Below, piece by piece: positions 5,969-12,310 of a stretch of DNA of 24,476 nucleotides. The DNA is taken from IMG/VR virus record IMGVR_UViG_3300045738_000341, positions 1-24,476 of that record, one strand, 5' to 3'. The notes beneath the pieces were generated by a model. It was not told the DNA's origin, made no database searches, and saw only the letters and a list, made by a program, of their open reading frames with translations. Position numbers and translations under genes: made by a program. The number at the start of each line of letters is the position of its first letter. Position 1 is the stretch's first letter. This stretch comes from a virus.

Positions 5969-7384
5969 ATGAACAACATCATACAGTTCAACACTGGGCT
6001 ATCGCCCAAGGAAAAGATCAGTCATGCCCACGACTACCTGCATGAGGAACATCCCATTGGGATACCGTTCCTCTCCAAGTGGAAGGTTGTTGAGGATGAC
6101 GCCATACCTACAGCCTGCACCAATGGTGTGACGCTGAGGTACTCACCAGCATGGATAGGCAAGCTGCCTTCCAATGTTGTTAAGGCCGTCGTACTGCATG
6201 AGGTGGCCCACGTTTTGTTCGGCCATCAGTTGCGGCGTGGTTCCCGTGACCCAAAGTTGTGGAACATCGCAGCCGACCTCGCCATCAACTCTCACCTTGA
6301 GCCTTGGTATAAGGAGCTTGGGGTTCTGAGTGAACTAAAGAAGGATGGCATCGCCGCTGGTATCTTCCCGCTTGAGGGCAAGTACCTAGAGTTACCTCCC
6401 TGCAAGTCAGCCGAGTGGTACTATGAAAGGGTTGTTGGCCTCGTCAATGAACCTGACCAACCGGAAGAGGGTGAGGAAGGCGGCGGCAAGGGTGAGCAGG
6501 GTGAAGGCCAAGCTGATCCCCCGGATGGAGCCATCACCGATCCCGGCCCAACAGGTGAGGGTGGAGGCAAGGCCGACTCTAAATCTGAAGGAGAGGAAGA
6601 GTTCCAAGAGCGCATCAAGGATTTCCTTGGTGATGACTATGACAAGCCCGGATTCGGAGACATTGAGGATTCACCGGAAGCATCTGATGATCCCATTGAG
6701 GCTGAAGAAGACTGGAAAGAGATGGTATCTGATGCCGTTGTTCTCCAGAAGGCACAAGGCAAGGGACTCGGCAAGGGTATGGACATCCTTGAAGATCATG
6801 TCAACAAGCGTGCCAACAATGGCTGGGCCATACTCAGGCAGTGGGTTACCAAGCTCTCCATCGGAGGGTACACTTGGAAGCGTCCCTCCCGTAGGCATGG
6901 CTGGAGAAAAGGTATAGTCCTGCCCAACAACCGCACCAAGAACAAGACCTCTGGTGTGGTGATACTGGATACGTCAGGCTCTATGGGAAGGAGTGAATGC
7001 GACGAGGCCATGCGTCAGATAGATAGAATCTGTCGGGAGTACGGCAGCGCCGAGGTTACGCTTGTTCAGTGTGACACTATTGTCCATGAGGAAGCGGTGA
7101 AGAAGTTCACCAAGGCAGACTTCCCTCTGAAAGTTCCAGAGGTTTGGTTTGGGCGTGGAGGTACAGAGATGTACCCCGCCATCAACTGGGTAGCCAAGAG
7201 GGCAGCACAGTTTGACTGGTGCATACTTGTTTCGGATATGTATTGGGAAGTGATGTGGACTCCAGAGGATGTGCCTCACACTGGTGTACCTACGGTGTAC
7301 CTTGGTGTGAACACCGACCCTGAGCAGACAATCAAACCAGACAACCCGCAGACGCATTACATTGCGGTGCAAGTAGCCGCATAA
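5969..7384 (+). CDS. HExxH metallopeptidase-like plus von Willebrand A protein (DUF2201-like)
   Basis: 471 aa from ATG 5969, one base after the previous stop. An upstream in-frame ATG lies within the preceding gene and is unlikely. The N-terminal domain carries HEVAHVLFGH (77-86), a zinc-metallopeptidase type HExxH helix, as in DUF2201 proteins. An acidic, glycine-rich low-complexity linker spans about 165-230. The C-terminal VWA domain has the MIDAS motif DTSGSMG (about 334-340), a Gly-Gly-Thr loop (GRGGTEM) and a late Asp (LVSDMYW). The family usually works with a MoxR ATPase, here at 3887. Whether the peptidase site is active cannot be told from sequence alone. Confidence 0.87.
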   Translation: MNNIIQFNTGLSPKEKISHAHDYLHEEHPIGIPFLSKWKVVEDDAIPTACTNGVTLRYSPAWIGKLPSNVVKAVVLHEVAHVLFGHQLRRGSRDPKLWNIAADLAINSHLEPWYKELGVLSELKKDGIAAGIFPLEGKYLELPPCKSAEWYYERVVGLVNEPDQPEEGEEGGGKGEQGEGQADPPDGAITDPGPTGEGGGKADSKSEGEEEFQERIKDFLGDDYDKPGFGDIEDSPEASDDPIEAEEDWKEMVSDAVVLQKAQGKGLGKGMDILEDHVNKRANNGWAILRQWVTKLSIGGYTWKRPSRRHGWRKGIVLPNNRTKNKTSGVVILDTSGSMGRSECDEAMRQIDRICREYGSAEVTLVQCDTIVHEEAVKKFTKADFPLKVPEVWFGRGGTEMYPAINWVAKRAAQFDWCILVSDMYWEVMWTPEDVPHTGVPTVYLGVNTDPEQTIKPDNPQTHYIAVQVAA

Positions 7385-7391
7385 CAATCAA

Positions 7392-7467
7392 GGGAGCAGC
7401 AGTACGGATGCCTACTAAGATGGCACATGGTTAAGTTCTAAGACCATCATTGATCGCTGCTGTTCCC
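7392..7467 (+). ncRNA. three-way-junction RNA structure candidate
   Basis: A 12-bp outer stem, GGGAGCAGCAGT (7392-7403) with GCTGCTGTTCCC (7456-7467), includes two G-T pairs. It encloses two hairpins, TGCC/GGCA (7409-7412 with 7422-7425) and ATGGT/ACCAT (7427-7431 with 7443-7447). The sequence ends CCCCCA, which looks tRNA-like, but there is no T-arm, D-arm or anticodon arm in register. It fills the gap between the VWA gene and palindrome copy 9. It may be a leader structure or a small RNA. Confidence 0.45.
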
Positions 7468-7471
7468 CCAC

Positions 7472-7488
7472 TATACTGTAACCGTATA
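7472..7488. promoter_or_regulatory. 17-bp palindrome, copy 9
   Basis: TATACTGTAACCGTATA, one base off consensus in the right arm. It is 12 bp before ATG 7500. A possible -35 TTGATC (7450-7455) is 16 bp before its TATACT, as also seen loosely at copy 3. Confidence 0.8.
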
Positions 7489-7499
7489 ACATTATAACA

Positions 7500-7715
7500 A
7501 TGAATGAACCAAGAAGAGAGATACAAGTAGGGGAATGGCCGAGCTATGACTCGGAAGTTCCCATGAACACAAACAAACATCTGACCGAAAAGATTCGGCG
7601 CAAGGTTTTGGAGGGCAAGTTTTACGCCGAGACCCCTGCTGAAACTAAGATGATCAGAGAATACAAGGCATCCAAGTTGAGTGTGGATGCCTTCCTAAAA
7701 ACATACACGCAATGA
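7500..7715 (+). CDS. small unknown phage protein
   Basis: 71 aa. ATG 7500 is 12 nt after the palindrome with no Shine-Dalgarno; an internal ATG at 7563 (MNTNKH) is an alternative start. It is charged and helical in the C-terminal 45 residues (EKIRRKVLEGKF, then a KLSVDAFLKTY tail). No family is recognised. It overlaps the HD-domain gene by ATGA (7712-7715), so they are probably made together. Confidence 0.65.
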   Translation: MNEPRREIQVGEWPSYDSEVPMNTNKHLTEKIRRKVLEGKFYAETPAETKMIREYKASKLSVDAFLKTYTQ

Positions 7716-8245
7716 GTGAATTAAATAAATTAGTAATCAAAGCATACCATGTTGCAGAGCAGGCCCACCGTGGGCAGACCAGAAAGTATAGCGGTGATCC
7801 ATTCATCGTCCATCCTGTACGGGTATCGTACAGGGCAGTGGCCAATGTCGGTTGGTCTCCAAGGTACACTGACGTACAGGTTGTGGCTCTGCTGCATGAC
7901 ACCATTGAGGACACTGACACTACCGTTGAGTCTTTAAAGGAGGACGGCATGGGAGGTTGGGCTGATGTGGTGGATGTGCTGACGCACAAGCCTGATGTCA
8001 CTTACTTTGACTACATCAGAAGCATACGTAAGTACGCTGAAGACAATGACGGTGACCACTGGAAAGACAACACCGCCATCCTCGTCAAGGTGGCCGACAT
8101 CATGGACAACATGAATGATATGCCGCCGCTCGACAAGCGGACTAAGTCACACGCCCCGGCCACTCGACGATCCCCGGCACGCGGATGGCACTCATTAGAC
8201 AAGCGTTACCGAAAGGCGCTGGAGATATTGGGGGAAGAGCTATGA
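7712..8245 (+). CDS. HD-domain hydrolase, MESH1/SpoT-like ((p)ppGpp or related nucleotide)
   Basis: 177 aa, a single HD domain. The pattern AH-x-GQ-x-RK..GDPFI-x-HP (residues 18-35), LLHDTIEDT (60-68) and KVADIMDNM (126-134) matches the hydrolase domain of RelA/SpoT and the standalone MESH1 enzymes. The expected metal ligands are all present: His34, His62, Asp63 and Asp129. Members remove the 3' pyrophosphate of ppGpp or act on similar nucleotides. No synthetase or TGS/ACT domain is present. In a phage it could blunt the stringent response or an alarmone-type defence. Substrate is inferred from the family. The start is at the ATGA overlap; the stop overlaps the next gene in the same way. Confidence 0.83.
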   Translation: MSELNKLVIKAYHVAEQAHRGQTRKYSGDPFIVHPVRVSYRAVANVGWSPRYTDVQVVALLHDTIEDTDTTVESLKEDGMGGWADVVDVLTHKPDVTYFDYIRSIRKYAEDNDGDHWKDNTAILVKVADIMDNMNDMPPLDKRTKSHAPATRRSPARGWHSLDKRYRKALEILGEEL

Positions 8246-9291
8246 CTAAGTTAAACGACAAACAAAGATTAGAAAGAAGGAAGCTGAAGAAGAGGTGCAA
8301 CGTGTGTGGTAAGGATATGTTAGCTTACCACACCAAGAGGCTAAATAAAGTGATGAGTTATTGCAGTTACGGGGCTAAGAGTTGTGAGATGGAGGGAAGG
8401 GTTCAGCAACAAAAAGAAAGCCCTAAGTATGAAGCGCACCTAGAGAGGTGTAGACAGAGGACAAAAGAAAACCAAAAGAAAATACACGGCAGGGATTGCG
8501 TCCAGTGTGGTGAATGGTTTGAGTTTACCATCGGCGTGAGAACATACCGGCAGGTCAGCAAGTCAGAAGCAGTAGCCAAGACTGGCTCAAGGGATTGGGG
8601 TGGAAGGGTAGAGAAGTCCGTCCCGTTTATTTATTCATCACAGAAATACTGCAACAAAAAATGCTATGACATGGCCATGCGTATAGCTGCAAAGAAGTGG
8701 GCAAGGCCGCTTGCGGTTAAGGTAGAAGGGGTGTGCCATCGCCCCGGATGTTCAAACATTTTCACTACCACAAAAGGGAGGCTTGAGAGGAGTCACCGTC
8801 CAAAAAAATACTGCTCCCAAGATTGTTCCGTAAAGCACTACAGGGAACTACACCCGGAGATGGTAGAGAAGAACTACCTAAGACACCTCAACAGAATGAG
8901 GAACAACCGTGAGGCCCAACTAAAGAGAAACACCTATATGAGGCTGATCAGAAAAACCAATCCGTCTTACGCGGTAGCCTGCCGCTTGAGAGGCAGGGTA
9001 AGAGGCGCACTAATGGATGCTGGCCAGAAAAAGAGATTGTCCACTGCGGAATTAGTAGGCTGCTCCTTCAAAGACTTGGTGATTCACATTGAATCAAAGT
9101 TCACGGTGGGCATGGACTGGGATGTGTTCCTCAACTCTAGAGGCGGCATTCACATAGACCACATCACGCCGTGCGCTGCCTTTGATCTAACCAAGGAAGA
9201 GGAACAGCGTGAGTGTTTTCATTGGTCAAATTTACAGCCGCTATGGGCGGTTGACAACATGAAGAAGGGAAAGAAAATATACACACCATGA
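8242..9291 (+). CDS. HNH endonuclease with three zinc-finger pairs
   Basis: 349 aa from ATG 8242 (ATGA overlap; an earlier in-frame ATG lies within the upstream gene). Three Cys clusters suggest zinc fingers: Cys19/22 with 41/48, Cys86/89 with 137/141, and Cys165/170 with 191/195. After a basic helical region, the HNH nuclease site is HIDHITP (304-310) with Asn330 (HWSNLQPLW) and Asn339 (DNMKKGKK). This is the common phage free-standing HNH (homing-type) family. It sits inside a chain of ATGA overlaps, so it does not obviously interrupt anything. Its last codons share 18 identical bases with the leader of the gene at 10566. Confidence 0.9.
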   Translation: MTKLNDKQRLERRKLKKRCNVCGKDMLAYHTKRLNKVMSYCSYGAKSCEMEGRVQQQKESPKYEAHLERCRQRTKENQKKIHGRDCVQCGEWFEFTIGVRTYRQVSKSEAVAKTGSRDWGGRVEKSVPFIYSSQKYCNKKCYDMAMRIAAKKWARPLAVKVEGVCHRPGCSNIFTTTKGRLERSHRPKKYCSQDCSVKHYRELHPEMVEKNYLRHLNRMRNNREAQLKRNTYMRLIRKTNPSYAVACRLRGRVRGALMDAGQKKRLSTAELVGCSFKDLVIHIESKFTVGMDWDVFLNSRGGIHIDHITPCAAFDLTKEEEQRECFHWSNLQPLWAVDNMKKGKKIYTP

Positions 9292-10100
9292 ACAAAGCAA
9301 AAGTAAAGCTAGATAAGGACTTGCTCAAGGCGAGTTCAACAATGACAGATCACCAAGCTAGATTCTTGGTGGATACCTACTACCAGATGCAGGACGCAAG
9401 GATACGTAGTTCTGCACAGGTGCGTGGGCTTGAGGAAGAAGCCGAGCCATCCGAGGTGATGACATGGGTTGGGGAGATCAACCTGTCCTTGGAGGAGAAC
9501 ATCAAGAAAGCCTTGGGCAAGTATGCGCTTGGGCATCCCATAGGTAAATGGTCTATGGGCATCAAGGGCATTGGGCCTGTCATATCCTCTGGACTACTTG
9601 CCTATGTTGACATCACCAAGGCTCCAACCGTGGGACACATATGGCGGTTTGCTGGCCAAGACCCCACATCAGTATGGAACAAGGGCGAGAAGCGACCTTG
9701 GAATGCCAACCTCAAGACGTTGTGCTGGAAAATGGGCGAGTGCTTTGTGAAGACCAAGAACAAAGATGAGGATATTTACGGCAAGATTTACGAGGAACGT
9801 AAAGTCTATGAGGTTGAGAAGAACGAGCGGCTTGAGTACAAGGATCAAGCTGACGCCGGGGCCAAGCGCGTTGATAAGAAGACCAAGGCGTACAAGTCGT
9901 ACATCATAGGAAAGTTACCAGATGGTCACATTCATGCGAGGGCCAAGAGGTACGCGGTAAAGCTGTTCCTGTCACACTGGCATGATGTGGCTTACCGACA
10001 CCACTACAAGCAAGCACCGCCCCTGCCCTACCCCATTGCACACATGGGGCATACACACTTTAGGCCAGCACCTTTGGTGGCTCCAAAGAAGGTGGCCTAG
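9288..10100 (+). CDS. helix-hairpin-helix protein related to the IS110/IS116 transposase C-terminal domain
   Basis: 270 aa, ATGA overlap with the HNH gene. Residues 88-110 read MGIKGIGPVISSGLLAYVDI, a helix-hairpin-helix, followed by GHIWRFAGQDP. This order resembles the Transposase_20 domain of IS110-family recombinases (GIGP..A..L..iGd..F....A.aGL.P). No N-terminal DEDD catalytic domain is evident: residues 1-85 are helical. The C-terminal half is basic and ends with a His-rich stretch (KLFLSHWHDVAYRHHYK). The HhH points to DNA or RNA binding. It lies directly before the 36-bp array, so array binding is a fair guess, but nothing shows it. Confidence 0.7.
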   Translation: MNKAKVKLDKDLLKASSTMTDHQARFLVDTYYQMQDARIRSSAQVRGLEEEAEPSEVMTWVGEINLSLEENIKKALGKYALGHPIGKWSMGIKGIGPVISSGLLAYVDITKAPTVGHIWRFAGQDPTSVWNKGEKRPWNANLKTLCWKMGECFVKTKNKDEDIYGKIYEERKVYEVEKNERLEYKDQADAGAKRVDKKTKAYKSYIIGKLPDGHIHARAKRYAVKLFLSHWHDVAYRHHYKQAPPLPYPIAHMGHTHFRPAPLVAPKKVA

Positions 10101-10103
10101 CAA

Positions 10104-10535
10104 ATACGAGTCAATGACAAGAAGGGAACCAACGCTGTCGAACGAGTCATCACAAGTGAGAGAACCAAAGCTCCGAAACGAGTCATTTGACACGAGAGAA
10201 CCATCAGGGCCGAACGAGTCAATAGAAGAGAGAGAACCACTGAGTGCGAACGAGTCATACACCGAGAGAGAACCATGTATATGGAACGAGTCAATCTTAA
10301 CGAGAGAGCCAAAGTAGATGAACGAGTCATACACAGAGAGAGAACCAGATATATGGAACGAGTCATAAGTTCCGAGTGAACCAAACAGGACGAACGAGTC
10401 AGGCTGCCAGAGAGAACCACAATCCAAGAACGAGCCAATGATTAAGAGAACACCATTAGTTTTGAGCGAGTCAGCCAGCGAGAGAGAACCACGAAGAGAG
10501 AACGAGTCATTGAGAAAGAGAGTACCAATCCTCTT
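10104..10535. repeat. 36-bp periodic array: two 10-bp motifs alternating every 18 bp, 12 units
   Basis: Each 36-bp unit is GAACGAGTCA, 8 variable bases, GAGAGAACCA, 8 variable bases. The first motif starts at 10104 and every 36 bp to 10500; the second starts 18 bp later each time. The spacing is exact across all 432 bp while spacers differ almost fully (only the units at 10248 and 10320 are near-copies). Units 1, 10, 11 and 12 are degenerate, and a decayed half motif follows at 10536. The two motifs share GANNGANNCA, so an 18-bp ancestral repeat is likely. It begins 3 bases after the gene at 9288 ends and stops just before the ribosome site of the next gene. I know no element with this pattern. 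Confidence 0.92.
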
Positions 10536-10565
10536 GAGCGACATAAAGAAGGGAAAGAAAATAGC

Positions 10566-10910
10566 ATGAGTAATATGGATATGTATACAGTTAAGCTGCA
10601 TACTTCGGCGTCGGAGCTAGGAGAGTTGATCTCCTTGGCTGGAACAATGCGTAACACTACCGTAGTGTCCGCCAACAAAACCAATGGTGATGGAAACGGC
10701 ATCACCAAGGCATCACCTAAAAGGGAGTCAGCCCCTGACCCCCGGCTGGTGTACCGCGACATGGGTGACGGCACTAAGCGCATCAACGTGGATGAGTCCT
10801 TGCGTAATCTCGGCTTGGACATGGACTGGTTGCTGGCTAATAAGACCAAGCTAGGCACGCCTGAGCATTCAGTGAAGATGTCCTTGGCGCGGAGCAAGGA
10901 TAAGGAATGA
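10566..10910 (+). CDS. unknown phage protein
   Basis: 114 aa. The start follows AAGAAGGGAAAG, a purine-rich ribosome site. No family is recognised. Residues about 30-55 are Asn/Gly/Lys-rich and likely disordered. The C-terminal half contains DPRLVYRDMGDGTKRINVDESLRNLGLDMDWLL, which looks like a small folded alpha/beta unit. If transcription starts upstream of the 36-bp array, its mRNA would carry the whole array as leader. It overlaps the HTH gene by ATGA (10907-10910). Confidence 0.75.
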   Translation: MSNMDMYTVKLHTSASELGELISLAGTMRNTTVVSANKTNGDGNGITKASPKRESAPDPRLVYRDMGDGTKRINVDESLRNLGLDMDWLLANKTKLGTPEHSVKMSLARSKDKE

Positions 10911-11350
10911 GCAAGAGCCTTTACCCTGTTGAGGCTGTGGCCACATGGATCAAGCGGGTTAAGACCGCCCATGCTGGTGGCCTGCTCAGTGATAAAGAGA
11001 AGGTCGTCCTCCTTAAACGGGAGGACGGCTATACTCTCACCAGCATTGGAGTAGACATGGGGGTGTCCAAGCAAAGGGTTGCCCAACTGTTTGAGCGGGG
11101 TAACAAAATTGTAAGGACAGGTCATCGCCCAAAGAGAGGAAGGCCAGCGTTTATGCCAGAAGAATATGTAGTAAAACTCACACAGAGACAGAAGGAAGCA
11201 CTGCGTAGCAAGGGCATTAGGAGAATGATCTTGGAGGCAGAGACCAAAGACCATCCATACTGGACACATTGTCTGGTTGACCTGCTTGATCAGGTCGCGG
11301 AACAAAACAACACAGAAACAAACGTAAAGAAGGAAGGAGAACTACTGTAA
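10907..11350 (+). CDS. sigma region 4-like helix-turn-helix protein
   Basis: 147 aa. Residues about 27-66 read SDKEKVVLLKREDGYTLTSIGVDMGVSKQRVAQLFERG. This is the arrangement of a sigma70 region-4 HTH (DGYTL..IG..MGVS..RV.Q), used to contact -35 DNA. No sigma region 2 is present, so it is not a full sigma factor. It may be a regulator or a sigma-like adaptor for phage transcription. The basic segment KRGRPAF (about 76-82) is AT-hook-like. The C-terminal 50 residues are charged and lack a recognisable fold. It is ATGA-coupled to the gene before it. Confidence 0.72.
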   Translation: MSKSLYPVEAVATWIKRVKTAHAGGLLSDKEKVVLLKREDGYTLTSIGVDMGVSKQRVAQLFERGNKIVRTGHRPKRGRPAFMPEEYVVKLTQRQKEALRSKGIRRMILEAETKDHPYWTHCLVDLLDQVAEQNNTETNVKKEGELL

Positions 11351-11353
11351 ACT

Positions 11354-11551
11354 ATGAGTCTCATTAACCGTAAGAACGTCAAGCAGGCCATATTGGATAT
11401 GGCTCAGGCAAATGACTGCCGAACAACCAAGACATGGTCGCGGGTATCTGCGTCCAGTCTGGACAGGGTGGAGGATGAGGTGAAGAACTTCATTCGCCGC
11501 AAGGTCAGAAGAGAAAACCTGCCGCTTGTCGGGAAGACGGTTGAGTTCTAA
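11354..11551 (+). CDS. small unknown phage protein, basic
   Basis: 65 aa, 3 nt after the previous stop, with GAAGGAG (11333-11339) as Shine-Dalgarno. The pattern LINRKNVKQAILDMA...RVS..SLDRVEDEVKNFIRRKV...GKT is helix-loop-helix-like and basic, and resembles short conserved proteins I have seen in other phages without a function. Nucleic-acid binding is possible. No cysteines and no catalytic motif are present. Confidence 0.68.
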   Translation: MSLINRKNVKQAILDMAQANDCRTTKTWSRVSASSLDRVEDEVKNFIRRKVRRENLPLVGKTVEF

Positions 11552-11561
11552 TTGCACTATT

Positions 11562-11732
11562 ATGAATGATAAAAACAGACTGAAACAAGTGGACGAAGCA
11601 ACCCCGGAATCCTACGCTGGCCTCAAGAAGGCAGTGGACAAGGGGTACAAAAAGTTCCTCAAGAAGCACAACCTAGAAGCACGGGAACCCTTCCGCTTCG
11701 GAAGGTTTGACAAGGACATCCCTAAGCAGTAA
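11562..11732 (+). CDS. small unknown phage protein
   Basis: 56 aa from ATG 11562 (MNDKNRLKQ); an earlier in-frame start lies inside the previous gene. There is no clear Shine-Dalgarno. It is very basic and helical (GLKKAVDKGYKKFLKKHNLEA), ending with a conserved-looking REPFRFGRFDKD tail. No family is recognised. It is the last gene before the terminator at 11778. Confidence 0.6.
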   Translation: MNDKNRLKQVDEATPESYAGLKKAVDKGYKKFLKKHNLEAREPFRFGRFDKDIPKQ

Positions 11733-11777
11733 CCTGCTGGAGCGTTTAGGGTTTATGTAGCGTTCTCCCGAAACACA

Positions 11778-11823
11778 GGCCAGTTAGGGTACTGATCATG
11801 TCCTTAGCTGGCCCTTCTTTTTT
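11778..11823 (+). terminator. intrinsic terminator
   Basis: GGCCAGTTAGGG (11778-11789) pairs over 12 bp with CCTTAGCTGGCC (11802-11813), including two G-U pairs, with a 12-nt loop. CTTCTTTTTT follows (11814-11823). It closes the block from the array to 11732 and isolates the next gene, at 11842. Confidence 0.85.
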
Positions 11824-11841
11824 AACCCCCCCAATAACAAC

Positions 11842-12234
11842 ATGAAATATATTATATTAATCATAGCAAGCGTAGGCATTATTACTTACATATTAGCGCA
11901 GCCAATCTTTAGGCCGCGTTATACTACCGCCTCTTGGTATGGCGGCAAAACGGACGGGCTGGTCGGCAAGCTGACAGCTTCAGGTGAACCACTGGATGAC
12001 AAAGCCCTGACCTGCGCCCTGTGGGATGTTCCCTTCGGGACTAAGATCAAGGTCAGTCACAAGAACAAGTTCGTCGTAGTGCGAGTGAATGACCGTGGCC
12101 CAAACAGGAAGCGGTTCCCCGGCAGGGGGATAGACCTGACCAAGGCTGCATTCGCCCGCTTGGCTGACCCCAAGCAGGGGCTAATCAAAGGCGTAAAGCT
12201 GGAGGTTTTCTCCTTCCCAAAACAAAACAAATAG
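11842..12234 (+). CDS. RlpA-like double-psi beta-barrel protein with membrane anchor
   Basis: 130 aa. A hydrophobic segment at residues 3-19 is a signal anchor or signal peptide without a lipobox. The rest is one RlpA-like double-psi beta-barrel: TASWYGG (28-34), GKLTASGE (42-49), ALTCALWDVPFGTKIKV (55-71), VVVRVNDRGP (78-87) and GIDLTKAAFARL (96-107). RlpA proteins are septal lytic transglycosylases acting on denuded peptidoglycan. The short form without an SPOR domain suits a phage lysis or cell-wall-remodelling factor. It follows the terminator directly, with no good Shine-Dalgarno (CAATAACAAC before the ATG). Confidence 0.85.
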   Translation: MKYIILIIASVGIITYILAQPIFRPRYTTASWYGGKTDGLVGKLTASGEPLDDKALTCALWDVPFGTKIKVSHKNKFVVVRVNDRGPNRKRFPGRGIDLTKAAFARLADPKQGLIKGVKLEVFSFPKQNK

Positions 12235-12243
12235 AAACAAACA

Positions 12244-12272
12244 TTGACACACAGAAACAAACGCAGTAGCAT
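12244..12272 (+). promoter_or_regulatory. sigma70-type promoter just upstream of palindrome copy 10
   Basis: TTGACA (12244-12249) is separated by 17 bp from TAGCAT (12267-12272, 4/6 match to TATAAT). Transcription would start near 12279, so the palindrome at 12286-12302 would lie just downstream of the start site, where a bound repressor could block elongation or clearance. Confidence 0.5.
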
Positions 12273-12285
12273 AGCCGCTGCATTT

Positions 12286-12302
12286 AATACTGTAACAGTA
12301 TA
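12286..12302. promoter_or_regulatory. 17-bp palindrome, copy 10
   Basis: AATACTGTAACAGTATA, one base off. It is 9 bp before ATG 12311, with no Shine-Dalgarno between (ACAAGAAC). Confidence 0.85.
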
Positions 12303-12310
12303 ACAAGAAC

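Noticed and set aside
7392-7470. tRNA gene ending in CCA
   Set aside because: The closing stem is 12 bp, and no T-loop, D-loop or anticodon arm fits in register.
10104-10535. CRISPR array
   Set aside because: Conserved blocks are 10 bp, spacers 8 bp, and two different motifs alternate. There are no cas genes other than a generic Cas4-like recombination nuclease 2.4 kb away.
9972-10601. Long - strand reading frame of hexapeptide repeats across the 36-bp array
   Set aside because: It arises because 36 is a multiple of three and the motifs contain no stop in that frame; roughly one in ten arrays of this size would stay open by chance. It overlaps genes on both sides in antisense and has no ribosome site. 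It is kept only as an alternative in the array finding.
10442-11305. 287-residue - strand frame
   Set aside because: It lies antisense to two good + strand genes with ATGA coupling and the array, has no ribosome site and no recognisable product.
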